Positions 34,239 to 45,699 of a stretch of DNA of 64,000 nt are shown here, piece by piece. Source of the DNA: Synechococcus sp. CC9311 (lineage in GTDB: Bacteria > Cyanobacteriota > Cyanobacteriia > PCC-6307 > Cyanobiaceae); the NCBI RefSeq assembly GCF_000014585.1, contig NC_008319.1:2418001-2482000 (forward strand), written 5' to 3'. Each line of letters starts with the position of its first letter. Positions within the stretch are counted from its first letter, which is position 1. The notes beneath the pieces were generated by a model. The model was given only the letters and a program-made list of their open reading frames with translations. It did no database searches and had not been told where the DNA came from. The translations under genes and the position numbers were made by a program.

Positions 34239-37232
34239 TTACCGCATTGCAACGGGTTCGGCCATCTCTTCAACGCTTGGACACGTGCAAATTAGATTTC
34301 GATCGCCAAAGGCGTTGTCGATGCGTGCCACTGAAGGCCAAAACTTGTTGCTGGCTTGCTCAGGAAGCGGAAATGCAGCCTGCTGCCGGCTATAGGGACG
34401 ATCCCAGCTGTCAGCGGTGACCGCAGCCAAGGTGTGCGGTGCACGGCGCAGAGGGTTGTTCTCCCGATCACTGGATCCATCTTCGATTGCTGCAGCTTCA
34501 GCGCGGATCGCAATCATCGCGTCGCAGAAGCGATCCAGCTCTTCCAAACTCTCGCTTTCAGTGGGTTCCACCATCACCGTGCCCGCCACAGGCCAACTCA
34601 CCGTGGGGGCGTGAAAGCCAAAGTCCATCAAACGTTTCGCCAGATCATCCACTTCCAATCCTGCGGTTCGCTTCAGGCCCCGCAGGTCAAGGATGCATTC
34701 ATGGGCCACTAGCCCACTCTCCCCTCGAAACAGCACTGGGTAGTGCGCATCCAAGCGACTGGCTAAATAGTTGGCGGAGAGAAGTGCGATGGCAGTGGCC
34801 TGACGCAGACCATAAGGGCCCATCAAACGCAAATACATCCAACTAATTGGCAAGATGCCTGCACTTCCCCAAGGAGCAGCGGACACGGGCTGAGTTGCCT
34901 GCTCTCCACCACAATCCATGAAGGGATGTCCTGGCAAAAACGGCAGCAGATGCGATGCCACCCCAATCGGACCGACACCAGGCCCACCACCACCGTGAGG
35001 GATGCAGAAGGTCTTGTGCAAATTCAGGTGGCAGACATCAGCCCCAAACGAGCCAGGCCTGCAAAGACCCACCTGCGCATTCAGATTGGCTCCATCGAGA
35101 TACACCTGCCCACCGTGCTCATGCACAAGCGCACAGATTTCGCGAATACGCACCTCAAACACTCCGTGCGTTGAGGGGTAGGTGACCATCAAGGCCGCTA
35201 GGGATGCGCTGTGCTGCTCCGCTTTGGCGCGCAGATCTTCCACATCCACATTGCCTTCGTCATCGCAGGCCACCGGCACAACGCGCATGCCCGCCATCAC
35301 AGCGCTGGCTGGATTGGTGCCGTGGGCACTCGTTGGGATCAGGCAAACATTTCTGGAGGTCTCGCCACGGGAGTGATGCCAGGCACGAATCACGAGCAGC
35401 CCTGCATATTCCCCCTGCGATCCAGCATTGGGCTGGAGCGACACACCTGCAAAACCAGTGAGTGCAGCCAACCACGTTTCGAGGTCCTCAACCATTCGCT
35501 GAGACCCCCTCTGCTGATCCAAAGGAGCAAAGGGATGCATCCCAGCAAACTCGCGCCAACTCACAGGAACAAGTTCTGAAGCCGCATTGAGCTTCATCGT
35601 GCAACTCCCTAGGGGGATCATTCCGTGCACCAAAGAAAGATCCTTACTCACCAATCGCTGGATGTAGCGCATCAGCTCGGTTTCACTGCGGTATCGGTGA
35701 AACACCGACTGTTGAAGCCAGGACTCTCGGCGACAAGGAACAACATTCAAAAGTGGGTCGCTGCTCAGCTCACCGAGAGTCGAGGGGACAGGAGCATCAA
35801 CCGCTTGGGCCAAAACCGCAATGAGACGGGTGATCTCGTCCAAGTCCGAGAGTTCATCCAGGCTGATTCCAAATCCCTGAGCCGTCTCGACTGAGGCGCC
35901 ATCAGGCAAAACACGAAGATTGATGCCTTCAACTGCTGCCAGGCGATGGACCTGCGGAGCCATCGATCCATAGACATCAAAACTGTCAAAACGAGGCTTC
36001 GCCTCAAGCGAATAACCCAACTGACGCACCGCCTGTTCGAGCTGAAGTCGAAGCGCCACAAGCTTTTGAGCCATGGCCTCCAGCCCTTCTGGTCCGTGAT
36101 GGATGGCATAAAACGACGCCATCACAGCCAGCAGCACTTGGGCCGTACAAATGTTGCTCGTAGCTTTGTCGCGTCGGATGTGCTGCTCGCGCGTCTGCAA
36201 AGCCAGCCGAAACGCTGGCTGACCATCAGCATCGCGTGACTGGCCGACAATCCGGCCAGGAACCTGGCGGCGAAATGCATCGCGGGTGGCAAAAAACGCG
36301 GCATGGGGACCGCCCCCGCCCATCGGCACACCAAAACGCTGGGTGCTTCCAACAGCGATGTCGGCACCGAGCTCACCAACCGGTGCGAGCAGCACCTGGG
36401 CAAGGGGGTCCACCGCCACGGTGACAAGGGCACCGCTGTCATGGGCAGCAGAGATGCAGGCGGACGGATCCCAAAGGCGCCCACAACGGCCTGGTAGTTG
36501 GAGCAAAACCCCAAAGACATCGTCACCCCACCGGAACGCCTCCGGCTCCACCACCTCCAGCTCCACTCCAATAGGTAAGGCCCTGGTTTGCAAAACGGCC
36601 AATGTCTGGGGCAACACAGCGGCGTCCACCAAAAAGCGCTTGGCCTCCTGCCGGCGACAGGTGGACAAGCTCATGGCCATCGCTTCTGCTGCGGCAGTGC
36701 CTTCATCGAGCAGCGAGGCGTTAGCGATCGGTAAACCAGTGAGCTCGCTGATCAGGGTCTGAAAATTGAACAGAGCTTCCAGGCGACCCTGTGCGATCTC
36801 AGCTTGATAAGGCGTGTAAGCGGTGTACCAAGAGGGATTTTCCAGCACCTGACGCTGGATCACCGCTGGTGTCACCGTGTCGTAGTAACCCAAGCCAATC
36901 AGCGATCGTCGGACCTGATTGGCGTCAGCCAAGCCACGCAGTTCAGCTAGAGCACTGGCTTCAGTGCAACCACGGGGAAGAGCCTCAACAGGGGGCAATG
37001 CATCGAAAATATTTGCGGGGACAACCGCGCGCAAAAAGGAATCGAGATCTTTAAACCCAAGCGCTTTCAACATCCGCTGTTGCGCCTGCTCTCCCGGTCC
37101 GATATGCCTGCTTACGAAAGGAGACAGTGGCTCAGCCACCGACGCGTCAGACACACGCTGTTCAAGCAAGGTCAAAAGGCCGGTTGCGGTGACGGCGACT
37201 GTAAGGAAGTCCCCGCCGCATCGACGACCCAA
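34239..37232 (-). CDS. gcvP: Glycine dehydrogenase (decarboxylating), P-protein
   Basis: Up to 997 aa. It catalyses the PLP-dependent decarboxylation of glycine in the glycine cleavage system, important in photorespiration. The N-terminal marker is [17 protein letters not shown]. The PLP Lys lies in [18 protein letters not shown] (Lys740 in this numbering). The start is uncertain: no ATG is in frame. TTG 37232 has a GGAAG Shine-Dalgarno-like sequence 5 nt upstream but gives a 30-residue lead. TTG 37175 or a later GTG would give the usual ~15-20 residues before FVSRHIGP. It follows gcvH by 11 bp. Confidence 0.97.
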   Translation of the reverse strand: MGRRCGGDFLTVAVTATGLLTLLEQRVSDASVAEPLSPFVSRHIGPGEQAQQRMLKALGFKDLDSFLRAVVPANIFDALPPVEALPRGCTEASALAELRGLADANQVRRSLIGLGYYDTVTPAVIQRQVLENPSWYTAYTPYQAEIAQGRLEALFNFQTLISELTGLPIANASLLDEGTAAAEAMAMSLSTCRRQEAKRFLVDAAVLPQTLAVLQTRALPIGVELEVVEPEAFRWGDDVFGVLLQLPGRCGRLWDPSACISAAHDSGALVTVAVDPLAQVLLAPVGELGADIAVGSTQRFGVPMGGGGPHAAFFATRDAFRRQVPGRIVGQSRDADGQPAFRLALQTREQHIRRDKATSNICTAQVLLAVMASFYAIHHGPEGLEAMAQKLVALRLQLEQAVRQLGYSLEAKPRFDSFDVYGSMAPQVHRLAAVEGINLRVLPDGASVETAQGFGISLDELSDLDEITRLIAVLAQAVDAPVPSTLGELSSDPLLNVVPCRRESWLQQSVFHRYRSETELMRYIQRLVSKDLSLVHGMIPLGSCTMKLNAASELVPVSWREFAGMHPFAPLDQQRGSQRMVEDLETWLAALTGFAGVSLQPNAGSQGEYAGLLVIRAWHHSRGETSRNVCLIPTSAHGTNPASAVMAGMRVVPVACDDEGNVDVEDLRAKAEQHSASLAALMVTYPSTHGVFEVRIREICALVHEHGGQVYLDGANLNAQVGLCRPGSFGADVCHLNLHKTFCIPHGGGGPGVGPIGVASHLLPFLPGHPFMDCGGEQATQPVSAAPWGSAGILPISWMYLRLMGPYGLRQATAIALLSANYLASRLDAHYPVLFRGESGLVAHECILDLRGLKRTAGLEVDDLAKRLMDFGFHAPTVSWPVAGTVMVEPTESESLEELDRFCDAMIAIRAEAAAIEDGSSDRENNPLRRAPHTLAAVTADSWDRPYSRQQAAFPLPEQASNKFWPSVARIDNAFGDRNLICTCPSVEEMAEPVAMR

Positions 37233-37243
37233 TCAAGCTTCCG

Positions 37244-37633
37244 TTATGCAGCCGCCACCTTGGCGGAGTAAGTCGCGGAATCCATCAACTCTTCAATCTG
37301 GGCAAGTTCTGACGGGCGAATGACCAGGAGCCAACCCTCCCCATGAGGATCGTTTTGAAGCTCCTCAGGATTGGCTAAGACTGCTTCATTGCGCTGAATC
37401 ACTTTGCCCGTGATTGGCGCGTACATCTCCTCAACGGCCTTCACCGATTCCACGGTTCCAAAGCTGGTTCCACGGCTGAGATCATCCCCCACCTCTGGCA
37501 GATCCACGAACACAATGTCACCGAGCTGATCAACGGCATAGGCGCTCAGTCCAACCCGCACAAGCTCCGCTTCCTGTCGGACATATTCATGACTGTCGGC
37601 GAACCGAAACTGGTCGGGGAAGTCGAAGGCCAT
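37244..37633 (-). CDS. gcvH: Glycine cleavage system H protein
   Basis: 129 aa. The lipoyl domain has FGTVESVKAVEEMYAPITGKV, with the lipoylated Lys at residue 65. It shuttles the aminomethyl group between P, T and L proteins. Complete length for the family. First gene of the gcvH-gcvP operon, and gcvT is not in the window. No glycine riboswitch can be placed in the 20 bp upstream. Confidence 0.97.
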   Translation of the reverse strand: MAFDFPDQFRFADSHEYVRQEAELVRVGLSAYAVDQLGDIVFVDLPEVGDDLSRGTSFGTVESVKAVEEMYAPITGKVIQRNEAVLANPEELQNDPHGEGWLLVIRPSELAQIEELMDSATYSAKVAAA

Positions 37634-37653
37634 CGGGCCAGGGGATGCGGTTG

Positions 37654-38958
37654 CTAACCAGTCTGCGCCAGATCAACCCAACCTGCCGTCATCAACGCGC
37701 AAAGAGCCCTGATCAGAGCCAGCTCGACATGGGAGCGATGGGTTCCTCCTTGCACATAGAGATTGAACGGCTCTCGCAGGGGAGCATCCGCAGAAAATTC
37801 ACTGGTGCTGCCATCGATGAAGGTGCCGCCGGCCATCACCAAATCACTGGCATATCCAGGCATCGGCGCAGGCACCGGGTCGAGATAGGAGCCCACGGGT
37901 GAGACCCCCTGAAAAGCCCGACAAATCAATTTCAAGGCGTCTGGGTTTCCGATCTGCACCGCCTGAATGAGATCACTACGGGGCTCCCCTGCAGAAGGCT
38001 GGACCGGATAGCCAAGATCAGCAAACACAGCCGCCACCAAATCAGCACCGATCAAGGCTTCCGCCACCATCTGCGGCGCAAGAAACAAGCCCTGCAACAG
38101 CAAGCGATGCAGGTCAAAACCGCTACCGCCCTCGCTCCCAATTCCTGGTGCTGTCAGCCTGCAGCAGGCCTGTTCCACCAAGGAAGCCCGACCTGCCACG
38201 TAGCCCCCTGCTGGAGCGATGGTGCCACCGAGATTCTTGATCAACGAACCAGCCACTAAGTCGGCACCGACCTCAGGAGGTTCCCGCTCTTCGACAAGCT
38301 CCCCATAACAGTTGTCCACGAAACAAACGCAATCGGGCTGGCGGGCATGAATACGCTCACAGAGGCGTTCGATCGTGTGGATGGAGAGCGATGGGCGCCA
38401 GCTGTAGCCACAGCTGCGCTGAATCAACACCAGCTTGCGAGGGGTCTCTAAAGCCGCATCCAAAGCCCCCTCATCGACCGCTCCAGAGTCGAGCAGGGGA
38501 AGTTCTTCGTACTGCACGCCGAAGTCACGGAGAGATCCCTGCCCCTCTCCCCTCAAGCCAATCACCTCTTCAAGGGTGTCGTAAGGACGGCCCGTAATCG
38601 AGAGCATCCGCTCCCCAGGGCGCAACACCCCGAATAGAGCTGCAGCAATCGCATGGGTGCCACTCACAAACTGAAGGCGCACAGCTGCAGCTTCAGCACC
38701 CAGCACCCTGGCAAAGACACGATCAAGCACCTCTCGCCCCTGATCGCCATGGCCATAGCCGCTCACAGACGCGAAATGCTGGGTCCCAACTCGCTCAGCA
38801 GCGAAGGCATTCAGCACCTTTTCCAAGCGAACCGAAACACCCGCCGTGCGTTGCTCTGCCATGGGCCTGAGCCGATCTCTCGCTTGCAAAATGCGCGCTC
38901 GCGCCCACTCCTCAACGGTCGCAGCAGCCATTGCGCCATCCACAGGATTTGAATCCAT
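37654..38958 (-). CDS. PLP-dependent methionine gamma-lyase family / aluminium-resistance protein
   Basis: 434 aa, fold type I PLP enzyme. Motifs: FASVSGYGHGDQGREVLDRVFARVLGAEAA, RLQFVSGTHAIAAALFG, CVCFVDNCYGELVE, and GSLIKNLGGTIAPAGGYVAG with the probable PLP Lys at residue 241. The family is annotated both as methionine gamma-lyase-like and as aluminium-resistance protein, and the true reaction is not settled. It lies 20 bp upstream of gcvH on the same strand, probably co-transcribed. Confidence 0.9.
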   Translation of the reverse strand: MDSNPVDGAMAAATVEEWARARILQARDRLRPMAEQRTAGVSVRLEKVLNAFAAERVGTQHFASVSGYGHGDQGREVLDRVFARVLGAEAAAVRLQFVSGTHAIAAALFGVLRPGERMLSITGRPYDTLEEVIGLRGEGQGSLRDFGVQYEELPLLDSGAVDEGALDAALETPRKLVLIQRSCGYSWRPSLSIHTIERLCERIHARQPDCVCFVDNCYGELVEEREPPEVGADLVAGSLIKNLGGTIAPAGGYVAGRASLVEQACCRLTAPGIGSEGGSGFDLHRLLLQGLFLAPQMVAEALIGADLVAAVFADLGYPVQPSAGEPRSDLIQAVQIGNPDALKLICRAFQGVSPVGSYLDPVPAPMPGYASDLVMAGGTFIDGSTSEFSADAPLREPFNLYVQGGTHRSHVELALIRALCALMTAGWVDLAQTG

Positions 38959-39074
38959 CTCTCCTTAGTTGCACTTTTTGTGCTGAATTCTTTTACATTC
39001 GCACTTTCCAACCGACTCAAGATTCGCCGGCTTCTCGTCGCCTGAATCTTCAGATCCGGTGCACGGAGACTCTT

Positions 39075-39986
39075 TTGGTCACATCCACCCCGGCTGACGC
39101 CAGCACCCAACGCGAGTTGCGCATTCGCGCAGCCGTGATGGCACCGCGTCAGATGCTTCCCTCACACCAGCGCCGCCTTAAAGGGGGGACCACCAGCTTC
39201 ATGGTTGTCATCCACGTGCTGGCAACGGTGGCCTTACTTCCACGCTTTTGGAGCTGGCAGGGTCTGGTTGCCTTCGGCGTTTTGTATTGGACGACCGTGC
39301 TGGGCGTAACCCTGGGTCTGCATCGGCTGGTGGCGCACCGCAGCTTTGAAGTGCCCGGCTGGCTTGAGCGGGTTCTCGTGGTGATGGGCACCCTGGCCTG
39401 CCAGAGCGGACCGATCGATTGGGTGGCGTTGCATCGCCACCATCACCGCTTTTCGGATCAACCCAATGATCACCACGATGCGGGACGGGGATTGTGGTGG
39501 AGTCACAGCGAGTGGATGCTCCACGACATCCCTGCGTTGAAAGAAAAGCATCGCTATGCGGGCGATCTGCTGAGTGATCGTTTCTATGTATGGCTTGACC
39601 GCTGGTTCCTTGTGCTCCAAATCCCACTGGGGTTAGCTCTGTATTGGTACGGAGAAACAGCAGGAGTACACGGTGGAGGAGTTGGTCTCGTTCTGTGGGC
39701 CATCCCCTTACGTCTCGCCGTTGTGTATCACGTGACTTGGTTGGTGAATTCCGCCACTCACGCCTTTGGCTACAGGAATTTCAACAGTCCTGATCTTTCA
39801 CGTAACTGCTGGTGGGTGGCCGTGCTGTCCTTTGGAGAGGGCTGGCATAACAACCACCATGCCTATCCAAATAGCGCCCGCCACGGGCTTCGTTGGTTCG
39901 AATTCGACATCACGTGGATGCACATTCGTCTGCTTCGCAGACTTGGACTCACGCGCAAAGTGCGACAAGCCCGCTACATCGGCTAA
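39075..39986 (+). CDS. Fatty-acid desaturase (delta-9 type), copy 1
   Basis: 303 aa from TTG 39075, chosen for GGAGA 6 nt upstream. ATG 39138 is the alternative. Membrane di-iron enzyme with three His boxes: HRLVAHRSF, HRHHHRFSD and HNNHHAYPNSARHG. Four hydrophobic segments flank them, and no cytochrome b5 domain is present. It introduces a double bond in acyl lipids, controlling membrane fluidity. The last 4 bp overlap the end of the convergent XRE-like gene. Confidence 0.93.
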   Translation: MVTSTPADASTQRELRIRAAVMAPRQMLPSHQRRLKGGTTSFMVVIHVLATVALLPRFWSWQGLVAFGVLYWTTVLGVTLGLHRLVAHRSFEVPGWLERVLVVMGTLACQSGPIDWVALHRHHHRFSDQPNDHHDAGRGLWWSHSEWMLHDIPALKEKHRYAGDLLSDRFYVWLDRWFLVLQIPLGLALYWYGETAGVHGGGVGLVLWAIPLRLAVVYHVTWLVNSATHAFGYRNFNSPDLSRNCWWVAVLSFGEGWHNNHHAYPNSARHGLRWFEFDITWMHIRLLRRLGLTRKVRQARYIG

Positions 39987-40726
39987 TTCTCTCGAGTTTC
40001 CATCAAGGGGAGACGACTGCGCAATTCCTCAAGGAAGGCTGCCGGCGTCTCCCCGTTTTGACCGCCCAGAGCGAGATAGGTGGCGTGAAGATCGAGAAAC
40101 TCCCCATCAAGTTCTTCGGCTGTGTAATCACGCAAACCCGCCATGACGGCGGTAAAGCGTTCACGGCGTTGCATTTTTCCTACTGGATAAGCGTTCATCA
40201 ACTGATCGCGACACTGACGCCACGACTGCCCTCGGCAGAGACAATCCGCGAGCGCTGCACTCAAGGGGGCCGCCTCCACGGGATCAATGCGCCAATCGAA
40301 ACCCGGTGGCAAAGGAGCGAGGCCTACAAAGATCTCCAATAACTGTCCTGCACCCAACGGTTTGCCATTAGCGCTGACAACAGGCACAGCGCTCACTTTG
40401 AGCACCTTGAGTAGATCGGGATGCACCTCAGCGAGATGCTCTTGGATCGGATCCAAGCCCGCATCGAGGATCGCATTGGCCTGCCCGAGAGCCAGGAACA
40501 CCTCGGGACCGGGAGAGGCAAGCTTGCCGTTGCGCAAGTTCGAAATTTGGGAGTTGTGGACACGACCGAGATCGAGGGCATCCGCGAGGGCAGGCAACAC
40601 CTTGTGAGACCAACCATTGCGCTCATGCCAGACATGGATCAAGTGCGCCATCGCTCGACGGCCCTCATCGAGCCGATCCCGGTAACCCTTGGTCACATGA
40701 TCAGAAACGGCTTCTTCCTTTGTCAC
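39983..40726 (-). CDS. XRE-like helix-turn-helix domain protein
   Basis: 247 aa from GTG 40726, with AGGA about 10 nt upstream. N-terminal residues ~35-85 look like an XRE-type helix-turn-helix (WSHKVLPALADALDLGRVHNSQISNLRNGKL). The rest (QLLEIFVGLAPLPPGFDWRIDP...) is a domain that I do not recognise. It sits between two desaturase genes, convergent with copy 1 and divergent from copy 2 with 51 bp between starts. A role in their control is possible but unproven. Confidence 0.7.
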   Translation of the reverse strand: MTKEEAVSDHVTKGYRDRLDEGRRAMAHLIHVWHERNGWSHKVLPALADALDLGRVHNSQISNLRNGKLASPGPEVFLALGQANAILDAGLDPIQEHLAEVHPDLLKVLKVSAVPVVSANGKPLGAGQLLEIFVGLAPLPPGFDWRIDPVEAAPLSAALADCLCRGQSWRQCRDQLMNAYPVGKMQRRERFTAVMAGLRDYTAEELDGEFLDLHATYLALGGQNGETPAAFLEELRSRLPLMETREN

Positions 40727-40777
40727 TTGATACGGATCCTTATTGGGTGTAAATTATGGACATCAAGCGGATTAGCC

Positions 40778-41710
40778 ATGGTTTCAAGCACGATCAGAAC
40801 TCCGTCGCCGCCCAGTCGGCCGGCAGCTTCGCACCTGGCAGTTGCTCAAGCAAGCCTTCTTCGTCGTCCACGCAAAGGCGAGCCTGCAACCAGCCCTAAA
40901 AATCACCAACATTCCGTCACGATTGGATTCATGATCGTGATCCACGCCCTTGCGGCTGTGGCTCTTCTGCCTGGTTTCTGGAGCTGGCCTGCTGTGACCA
41001 GCCTGCTGGTTCTGTACTGGGTTACAGCCTGCCTTGGAGTCACCCTTGGCTATCACCGCCTACTCACACACCGATCCTTCCGTCTACCCCTTTGGCTGGA
41101 ACGCTTTTTCGCAACCTGCGGGGCCCTGAGCTGCCAACACGGTCCGATCGACTGGGTGGGGCTGCATCGCCATCACCATAAGTTTTCCGATACGGATGCA
41201 GATCACCACAACAGCCATCGCGGGTTCTGGTGGAGCCACATGGGTTGGATGTTCCACCCGATCGAAGCCATGCCTGCAGTGCCTCGCCTCACCGGCGATC
41301 TCTTGAGCGATCCCTATTACCGCTGGCTAAATGCCCATTTCCTCTGGCTCCAGCTCCCCCTTGGCTTGCTGTTGTTCTGGATCGGCACGGCCACAGGTGC
41401 TGGCGGTTGGGCCTTGGTGATGTGGGGCATTCCTTTGCGCCTGGTGGTCGTCTATCACGTCACCTGGCTTGTGAACTCGGCCACTCATTGCTGGGGCAAC
41501 GTCGTCTATGACAGCGGTGACGCATCACGCAACAACAAATGGGTTGCGGCGCTCACCTTCGGCGAGGGCTGGCACAACAATCACCATGCCTTCCCCCACT
41601 CCGCACGCCACGGCATGCAGCCAGGTCAGATCGATCTCACCTGGGAACACATCCGCCTCTTGCGCGCGTTAGGGCTCGCAACCAAGGTCCGCCTACCGGT
41701 CGCGTCGTAA
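40778..41710 (+). CDS. Fatty-acid desaturase (delta-9 type), copy 2
   Basis: 310 aa from ATG 40778. Open frame upstream to 40421 overlaps the XRE-like gene and is not coding. His boxes: HRLLTHRSF, HRHHHKFSD and HNNHHAFPHSARHG. Clearly paralogous to the gene at 39075 through most of its length, but with a different N-terminus and C-terminus. Membrane acyl-lipid desaturase. A divergent promoter with an AT-rich -10-like TAAATT lies in the 51 bp before the XRE-like gene. Confidence 0.93.
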   Translation: MVSSTIRTPSPPSRPAASHLAVAQASLLRRPRKGEPATSPKNHQHSVTIGFMIVIHALAAVALLPGFWSWPAVTSLLVLYWVTACLGVTLGYHRLLTHRSFRLPLWLERFFATCGALSCQHGPIDWVGLHRHHHKFSDTDADHHNSHRGFWWSHMGWMFHPIEAMPAVPRLTGDLLSDPYYRWLNAHFLWLQLPLGLLLFWIGTATGAGGWALVMWGIPLRLVVVYHVTWLVNSATHCWGNVVYDSGDASRNNKWVAALTFGEGWHNNHHAFPHSARHGMQPGQIDLTWEHIRLLRALGLATKVRLPVAS

Positions 41711-41752
41711 ACTTCGCAATCGCTTCTCATCTTCAACCTCTTCTAAATCGCC

Positions 41753-42211
41753 ATGGCCAAGCGCGTACAAGTCGTACTCAATGAGGACATCCTCAGCCTG
41801 GGCCGCAATGGCGATCTAGTTGACGTTGCACCCGGATACGCCCGGAACTTCTTGCTTCCTTTCGGCAAAGCTGTTCCCGTCACCCCTGCGGTGATGAAAC
41901 AGGTAGAGCACCGCAGGGCCAAGGAAGCTGAGCGTCAAGCCACCCTCAAGCAGGATGCCGTAGCGTTCCGCACCGCTCTCGACACGATCGGACGGTTCAC
42001 CGTGAAGAAGCAAACAGGTGGAGACGACGTGCTGTTTGGCACCGTGACCAATGGCGATGTCGCCGAAGCGATCGAATCCGCCACTAAGAAAGAAGTAGAT
42101 CGCCGCGACATCACTGTTCCCGACATCCATCGCACGGGCTCCTACAAGGTGCAGGTAAAGCTGCACAGCGAAGTCACCGCAGAAATCAATCTCGAAGTCG
42201 TCAGTTATTGA
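41753..42211 (+). CDS. rplI: 50S ribosomal protein L9
   Basis: 152 aa. The N-terminal signature [40 protein letters not shown] is diagnostic. It is followed by the long connecting helix and C-terminal rRNA-binding domain. Complete. dnaB follows on the same strand. Confidence 0.98.
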   Translation: MAKRVQVVLNEDILSLGRNGDLVDVAPGYARNFLLPFGKAVPVTPAVMKQVEHRRAKEAERQATLKQDAVAFRTALDTIGRFTVKKQTGGDDVLFGTVTNGDVAEAIESATKKEVDRRDITVPDIHRTGSYKVQVKLHSEVTAEINLEVVSY

Positions 42212-42273
42212 TTCTTGGCATGGGCTTCACGGCCAGCCAGAGTGTGATGACTTAACGGCGCCAGTTCACTGCC

Positions 42274-43689
42274 ATGGTGAGTGTCTCCCAACCTGATCAC
42301 AGCGCGAGTGAAGGTGGGGGACAGCGGGGCTTCGGCAAGGGCCGTCAACGCGATGAGCCCAACTTCGAAGCCCTCCCCGACTCGCTTCCGCCCCAAAACT
42401 TGGAGGCGGAAGAAGCGGTTTTAGGTGGGATCTTGTTGGATCCCGACGCGATTGGCCGGGTTGCCGACGTGCTCCAACCCGAGGCGTTCTATCTGGGAGC
42501 CCACCGGGAGATCTTCCGCACCGCGGTGATGCTCCATAGCCAGGGCAAACCCACCGATCTCACCGCGATGTCCGCCTGGCTGGCGGATACGGGATCACTC
42601 GAGAAAGTTGGCGGCAGCGGCCGCTTGGTGGAGCTGGTGGAACGGGTGGCATCCACGGCCTCGATCGAACAGGTGGCCCGGCTGGTGATGGATAAGTTCC
42701 TGCGCCGTCAGCTGATCCGTTCCGGCAATGAGGTGATTCAGCTGGGCTTTGACCAAAGCCTGCCGATGGAGCAGGTGCTGGATCAGGCCGAACAGAAAAT
42801 TTTCGCCATCAGTCAGGAGAAACCGTCCAAAGGGCTCACACCCACCGCCGAAATCCTCACCAGCACGTTCAACGAGATCGAAAGCCGATCGCTTGGCACC
42901 TCGGTGGCGGGCATTCCGGTGAACTTCTACGACCTGGATGCGATGACCCAAGGCCTGCAGCGCAGTGATCTAATCATCGTGGCGGGCCGCCCAGCGATGG
43001 GCAAAACCTCAATCGTGCTCAACCTTGCCAAAAACGTGGCTCAATTGCACAACCTTCCGGTGTGCATGTTCAGCTTGGAGATGAGCAAAGAGCAACTCAC
43101 CTACCGCCTGCTGTCGATGGAGGTTGGAATCGAAGCGGGCCGCCTGCGCACCGGCCGGCTGCAACAGGAGGAATGGCCCTTGCTGGGCCAAGGCATCAAC
43201 ACCCTGGGGCAATTACCGATGTACATCGATGACAAGCCCAACTCAGGCGTCCTCGAGATGCGCTCGCTCTGCCGCCGACTGATGGCCGAACAAGGGAAAG
43301 AGCTTGGCCTCGTGGTGATTGATTACCTACAGCTGATGGAGGGATCCAGCCCCGACAATCGCGTGCAGGAAATCTCGCGGATCACAAGGGGGCTCAAGGG
43401 CATGGCCCGCGAGCTGAACGTGCCGGTGATCGCCCTTTCTCAGCTCAGCCGCGGGGTGGAATCGCGCACCAACAAACGCCCCATGCTCAGCGACCTGCGC
43501 GAATCAGGCTCAATTGAGCAAGACGCCGATCTGGTGTTGATGATCTACCGCGACGAGTACTACAACCCGGAGACCCCAGACCGAGGCATCACTGAAGTGA
43601 TCGTGACCAAGCACCGCAACGGTCCCGTTGGCACCGTGAAACTACTGTTTGAGCCGCAGTTCACTCGCTTCCGCAACCTGGCCGCCTGA
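42274..43689 (+). CDS. dnaB: Replicative DNA helicase DnaB
   Basis: 471 aa. The N-terminal domain starts PPQNLEAEEAVLGGILLDPDAI. The RecA-like core has Walker A GRPAMGKTS near residue 240, LGLVVIDYLQLMEG (Walker B) and ALSQLSRGVESR. It unwinds DNA at the replication fork as a hexamer. No intein interrupts it, although DnaB is a common intein host in cyanobacteria. Confidence 0.98.
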   Translation: MVSVSQPDHSASEGGGQRGFGKGRQRDEPNFEALPDSLPPQNLEAEEAVLGGILLDPDAIGRVADVLQPEAFYLGAHREIFRTAVMLHSQGKPTDLTAMSAWLADTGSLEKVGGSGRLVELVERVASTASIEQVARLVMDKFLRRQLIRSGNEVIQLGFDQSLPMEQVLDQAEQKIFAISQEKPSKGLTPTAEILTSTFNEIESRSLGTSVAGIPVNFYDLDAMTQGLQRSDLIIVAGRPAMGKTSIVLNLAKNVAQLHNLPVCMFSLEMSKEQLTYRLLSMEVGIEAGRLRTGRLQQEEWPLLGQGINTLGQLPMYIDDKPNSGVLEMRSLCRRLMAEQGKELGLVVIDYLQLMEGSSPDNRVQEISRITRGLKGMARELNVPVIALSQLSRGVESRTNKRPMLSDLRESGSIEQDADLVLMIYRDEYYNPETPDRGITEVIVTKHRNGPVGTVKLLFEPQFTRFRNLAA

Positions 43690-43725
43690 GCGAGGAGCCG
43701 GCATAGGAACTAAAACAATGAAGAT

Positions 43726-45675
43726 ATGAGCTTCAGCCCTCCCCCCACCGAAGTCTTCGACGTGATCGTCGTAGGGGGCGGTCATGCCGGTTGCGAGGCT
43801 GCAATCACGGCTGCTCGCTTGGGGCTAAGTACCGCCCTTTTTACTCTCAATCTCGACCGAATCGCCTGGCAGCCCTGCAATCCTGCCGTTGGTGGACCGG
43901 CCAAAAGCCAGCTCGTGCATGAGGTGGATGCCCTTGGTGGGGTGATCGGCCGCCTCGCCGATGCCACCGCCATTCAGAAACGGGTACTGAACGCCAGCCG
44001 CGGCCCTGCCGTGTGGGCCCTACGTGCCCAGACCGACAAACGCCATTACTCAAGAGAGATGCTGCAACTGCTGCATCACACCCCCAACCTGGCCCTGCGC
44101 GAAGCGATGGTGACCGGCCTCGAAGTGGATGGGGATCCAGAGCCAGCAGGACAGGCGCGAATCACAGGGGTTCGCACCTACTTCGGTAGCGTCTACGGCG
44201 CCCAGGCCGTAGTGCTTACCGCTGGCACCTTCCTTGGCGGTCGCATTTGGGTGGGCCATCAATCGATGTCTGCCGGGCGCGCTGGGGAACAGGCTGCAGA
44301 AGGACTCACCGACGCCTTGAAGCAGCTGGGCTTCCAAACCGATCGGCTCAAGACCGGCACCCCTGCCCGTGTTGATCGGCGCAGCATTGCGCTCGACCAA
44401 CTGGAAGCGCAACCGAGCGATGCCGCCGATCGATTCTTTTCATTTGACCCAACGGCCTGGGCCAGCGGCGAACAGATGAGCTGCCACATCACCCGCACCA
44501 CAGCGGCAACGCATCAGCTGATCAAAGACAACCTGCATCTCACCGCGATTTACGGCGGCATCATCGACAGCAAAGGACCGCGCTATTGCCCCTCGATCGA
44601 AGACAAAATCGTGCGCTTTGCCGACAAAGACTCCCACCAAATTTTCCTGGAACCAGAGGGACGTGACACCCCAGAGATTTACGTGCAGGGCTTTTCTACG
44701 GGGTTGCCAGAAACGATCCAATTGGAACTGCTGCGCACCCTCCCAGGCTTGGAGCAATGCGTGATGCTTCGGCCGGCCTATTCCGTTGATTACGACTACC
44801 TTCCCGCAACCCAACTCAAACCCTCTCTGGAGACCAAACGGGTGCGGGGGCTATTTAGTGCTGGGCAACTCAACGGCACTACTGGATATGAAGAAGCCGC
44901 GGCCCAAGGCCTTGTCGCTGGCCTCAACGCTGCCCGTCTCATCGGAGGGCAAGAGCCCGTGCACTTCCCAAGGGAAAACAGCTATATCGGCACAATGATC
45001 GATGATCTGGTGAGCCAAGACCTACGCGAGCCTTACCGGGTCTTGACCAGCCGCAGTGAATACCGCCTTGTGTTGCGTGGTGATAACGCCGACCGACGCC
45101 TCACCCCCCTGGGCCGTGAGCTTGGACTGATTGATGACCGCCGTTGGCAGCTGTTCAACGACAAGCTCCAGGCCATGGAAGAAGAAAAACAACGCCTTGA
45201 GACTGTTCGCCTCAAGGTCAGCGACCCTGTCGCATCAACCGTTGAGAAAGAAAGCGGAGCTCCGATTCGAGGCTCGATCACGCTCGCGGATCTCTTACGT
45301 CGATCAGGCGTCCACAGCTCTGATCTTGTGCGCCATCGCCTAGCCGATGCCGAACTTCCCCTAGCGGTGAGAGAGGGCGCAGAAATCGACATTAAATACA
45401 GCGGCTACCTGCAGCGCCAGCAACAACAGATCGATCAAGTCAAACGCCAAAGCCTGCGCAAACTCCCCGCCGATCTCGATTACGCCAGCATCGGCACCTT
45501 GTCGCGAGAAGCGCGCGAAAAGCTCACTGCCATTCAACCCACCACTTTGGGCCAGGCCACACACATTCCTGGGGTTAGCCAAGCAGATCTCACGGCCCTG
45601 TTGCTTTGGCTGGAACTACAAAAGCGCCGATCCCAAAAGAGTGAAAGTCTCGCCAGCAGCACCAACTCTCGATAA
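43726..45675 (+). CDS. mnmG: tRNA uridine 5-carboxymethylaminomethyl modification enzyme MnmG
   Basis: 649 aa. The FAD-binding motif [19 protein letters not shown] lies near residue 13. Signatures ACNPAVGG-like ([24 protein letters not shown]), [20 protein letters not shown] and [17 protein letters not shown] are all present. It works with MnmE to modify the wobble uridine of several tRNAs. It starts 36 bp after dnaB. Confidence 0.98.
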   Translation: MSFSPPPTEVFDVIVVGGGHAGCEAAITAARLGLSTALFTLNLDRIAWQPCNPAVGGPAKSQLVHEVDALGGVIGRLADATAIQKRVLNASRGPAVWALRAQTDKRHYSREMLQLLHHTPNLALREAMVTGLEVDGDPEPAGQARITGVRTYFGSVYGAQAVVLTAGTFLGGRIWVGHQSMSAGRAGEQAAEGLTDALKQLGFQTDRLKTGTPARVDRRSIALDQLEAQPSDAADRFFSFDPTAWASGEQMSCHITRTTAATHQLIKDNLHLTAIYGGIIDSKGPRYCPSIEDKIVRFADKDSHQIFLEPEGRDTPEIYVQGFSTGLPETIQLELLRTLPGLEQCVMLRPAYSVDYDYLPATQLKPSLETKRVRGLFSAGQLNGTTGYEEAAAQGLVAGLNAARLIGGQEPVHFPRENSYIGTMIDDLVSQDLREPYRVLTSRSEYRLVLRGDNADRRLTPLGRELGLIDDRRWQLFNDKLQAMEEEKQRLETVRLKVSDPVASTVEKESGAPIRGSITLADLLRRSGVHSSDLVRHRLADAELPLAVREGAEIDIKYSGYLQRQQQQIDQVKRQSLRKLPADLDYASIGTLSREAREKLTAIQPTTLGQATHIPGVSQADLTALLLWLELQKRRSQKSESLASSTNSR

Positions 45676-45699
45676 CTTTGCCTCAACCAAAGGTTTGCA

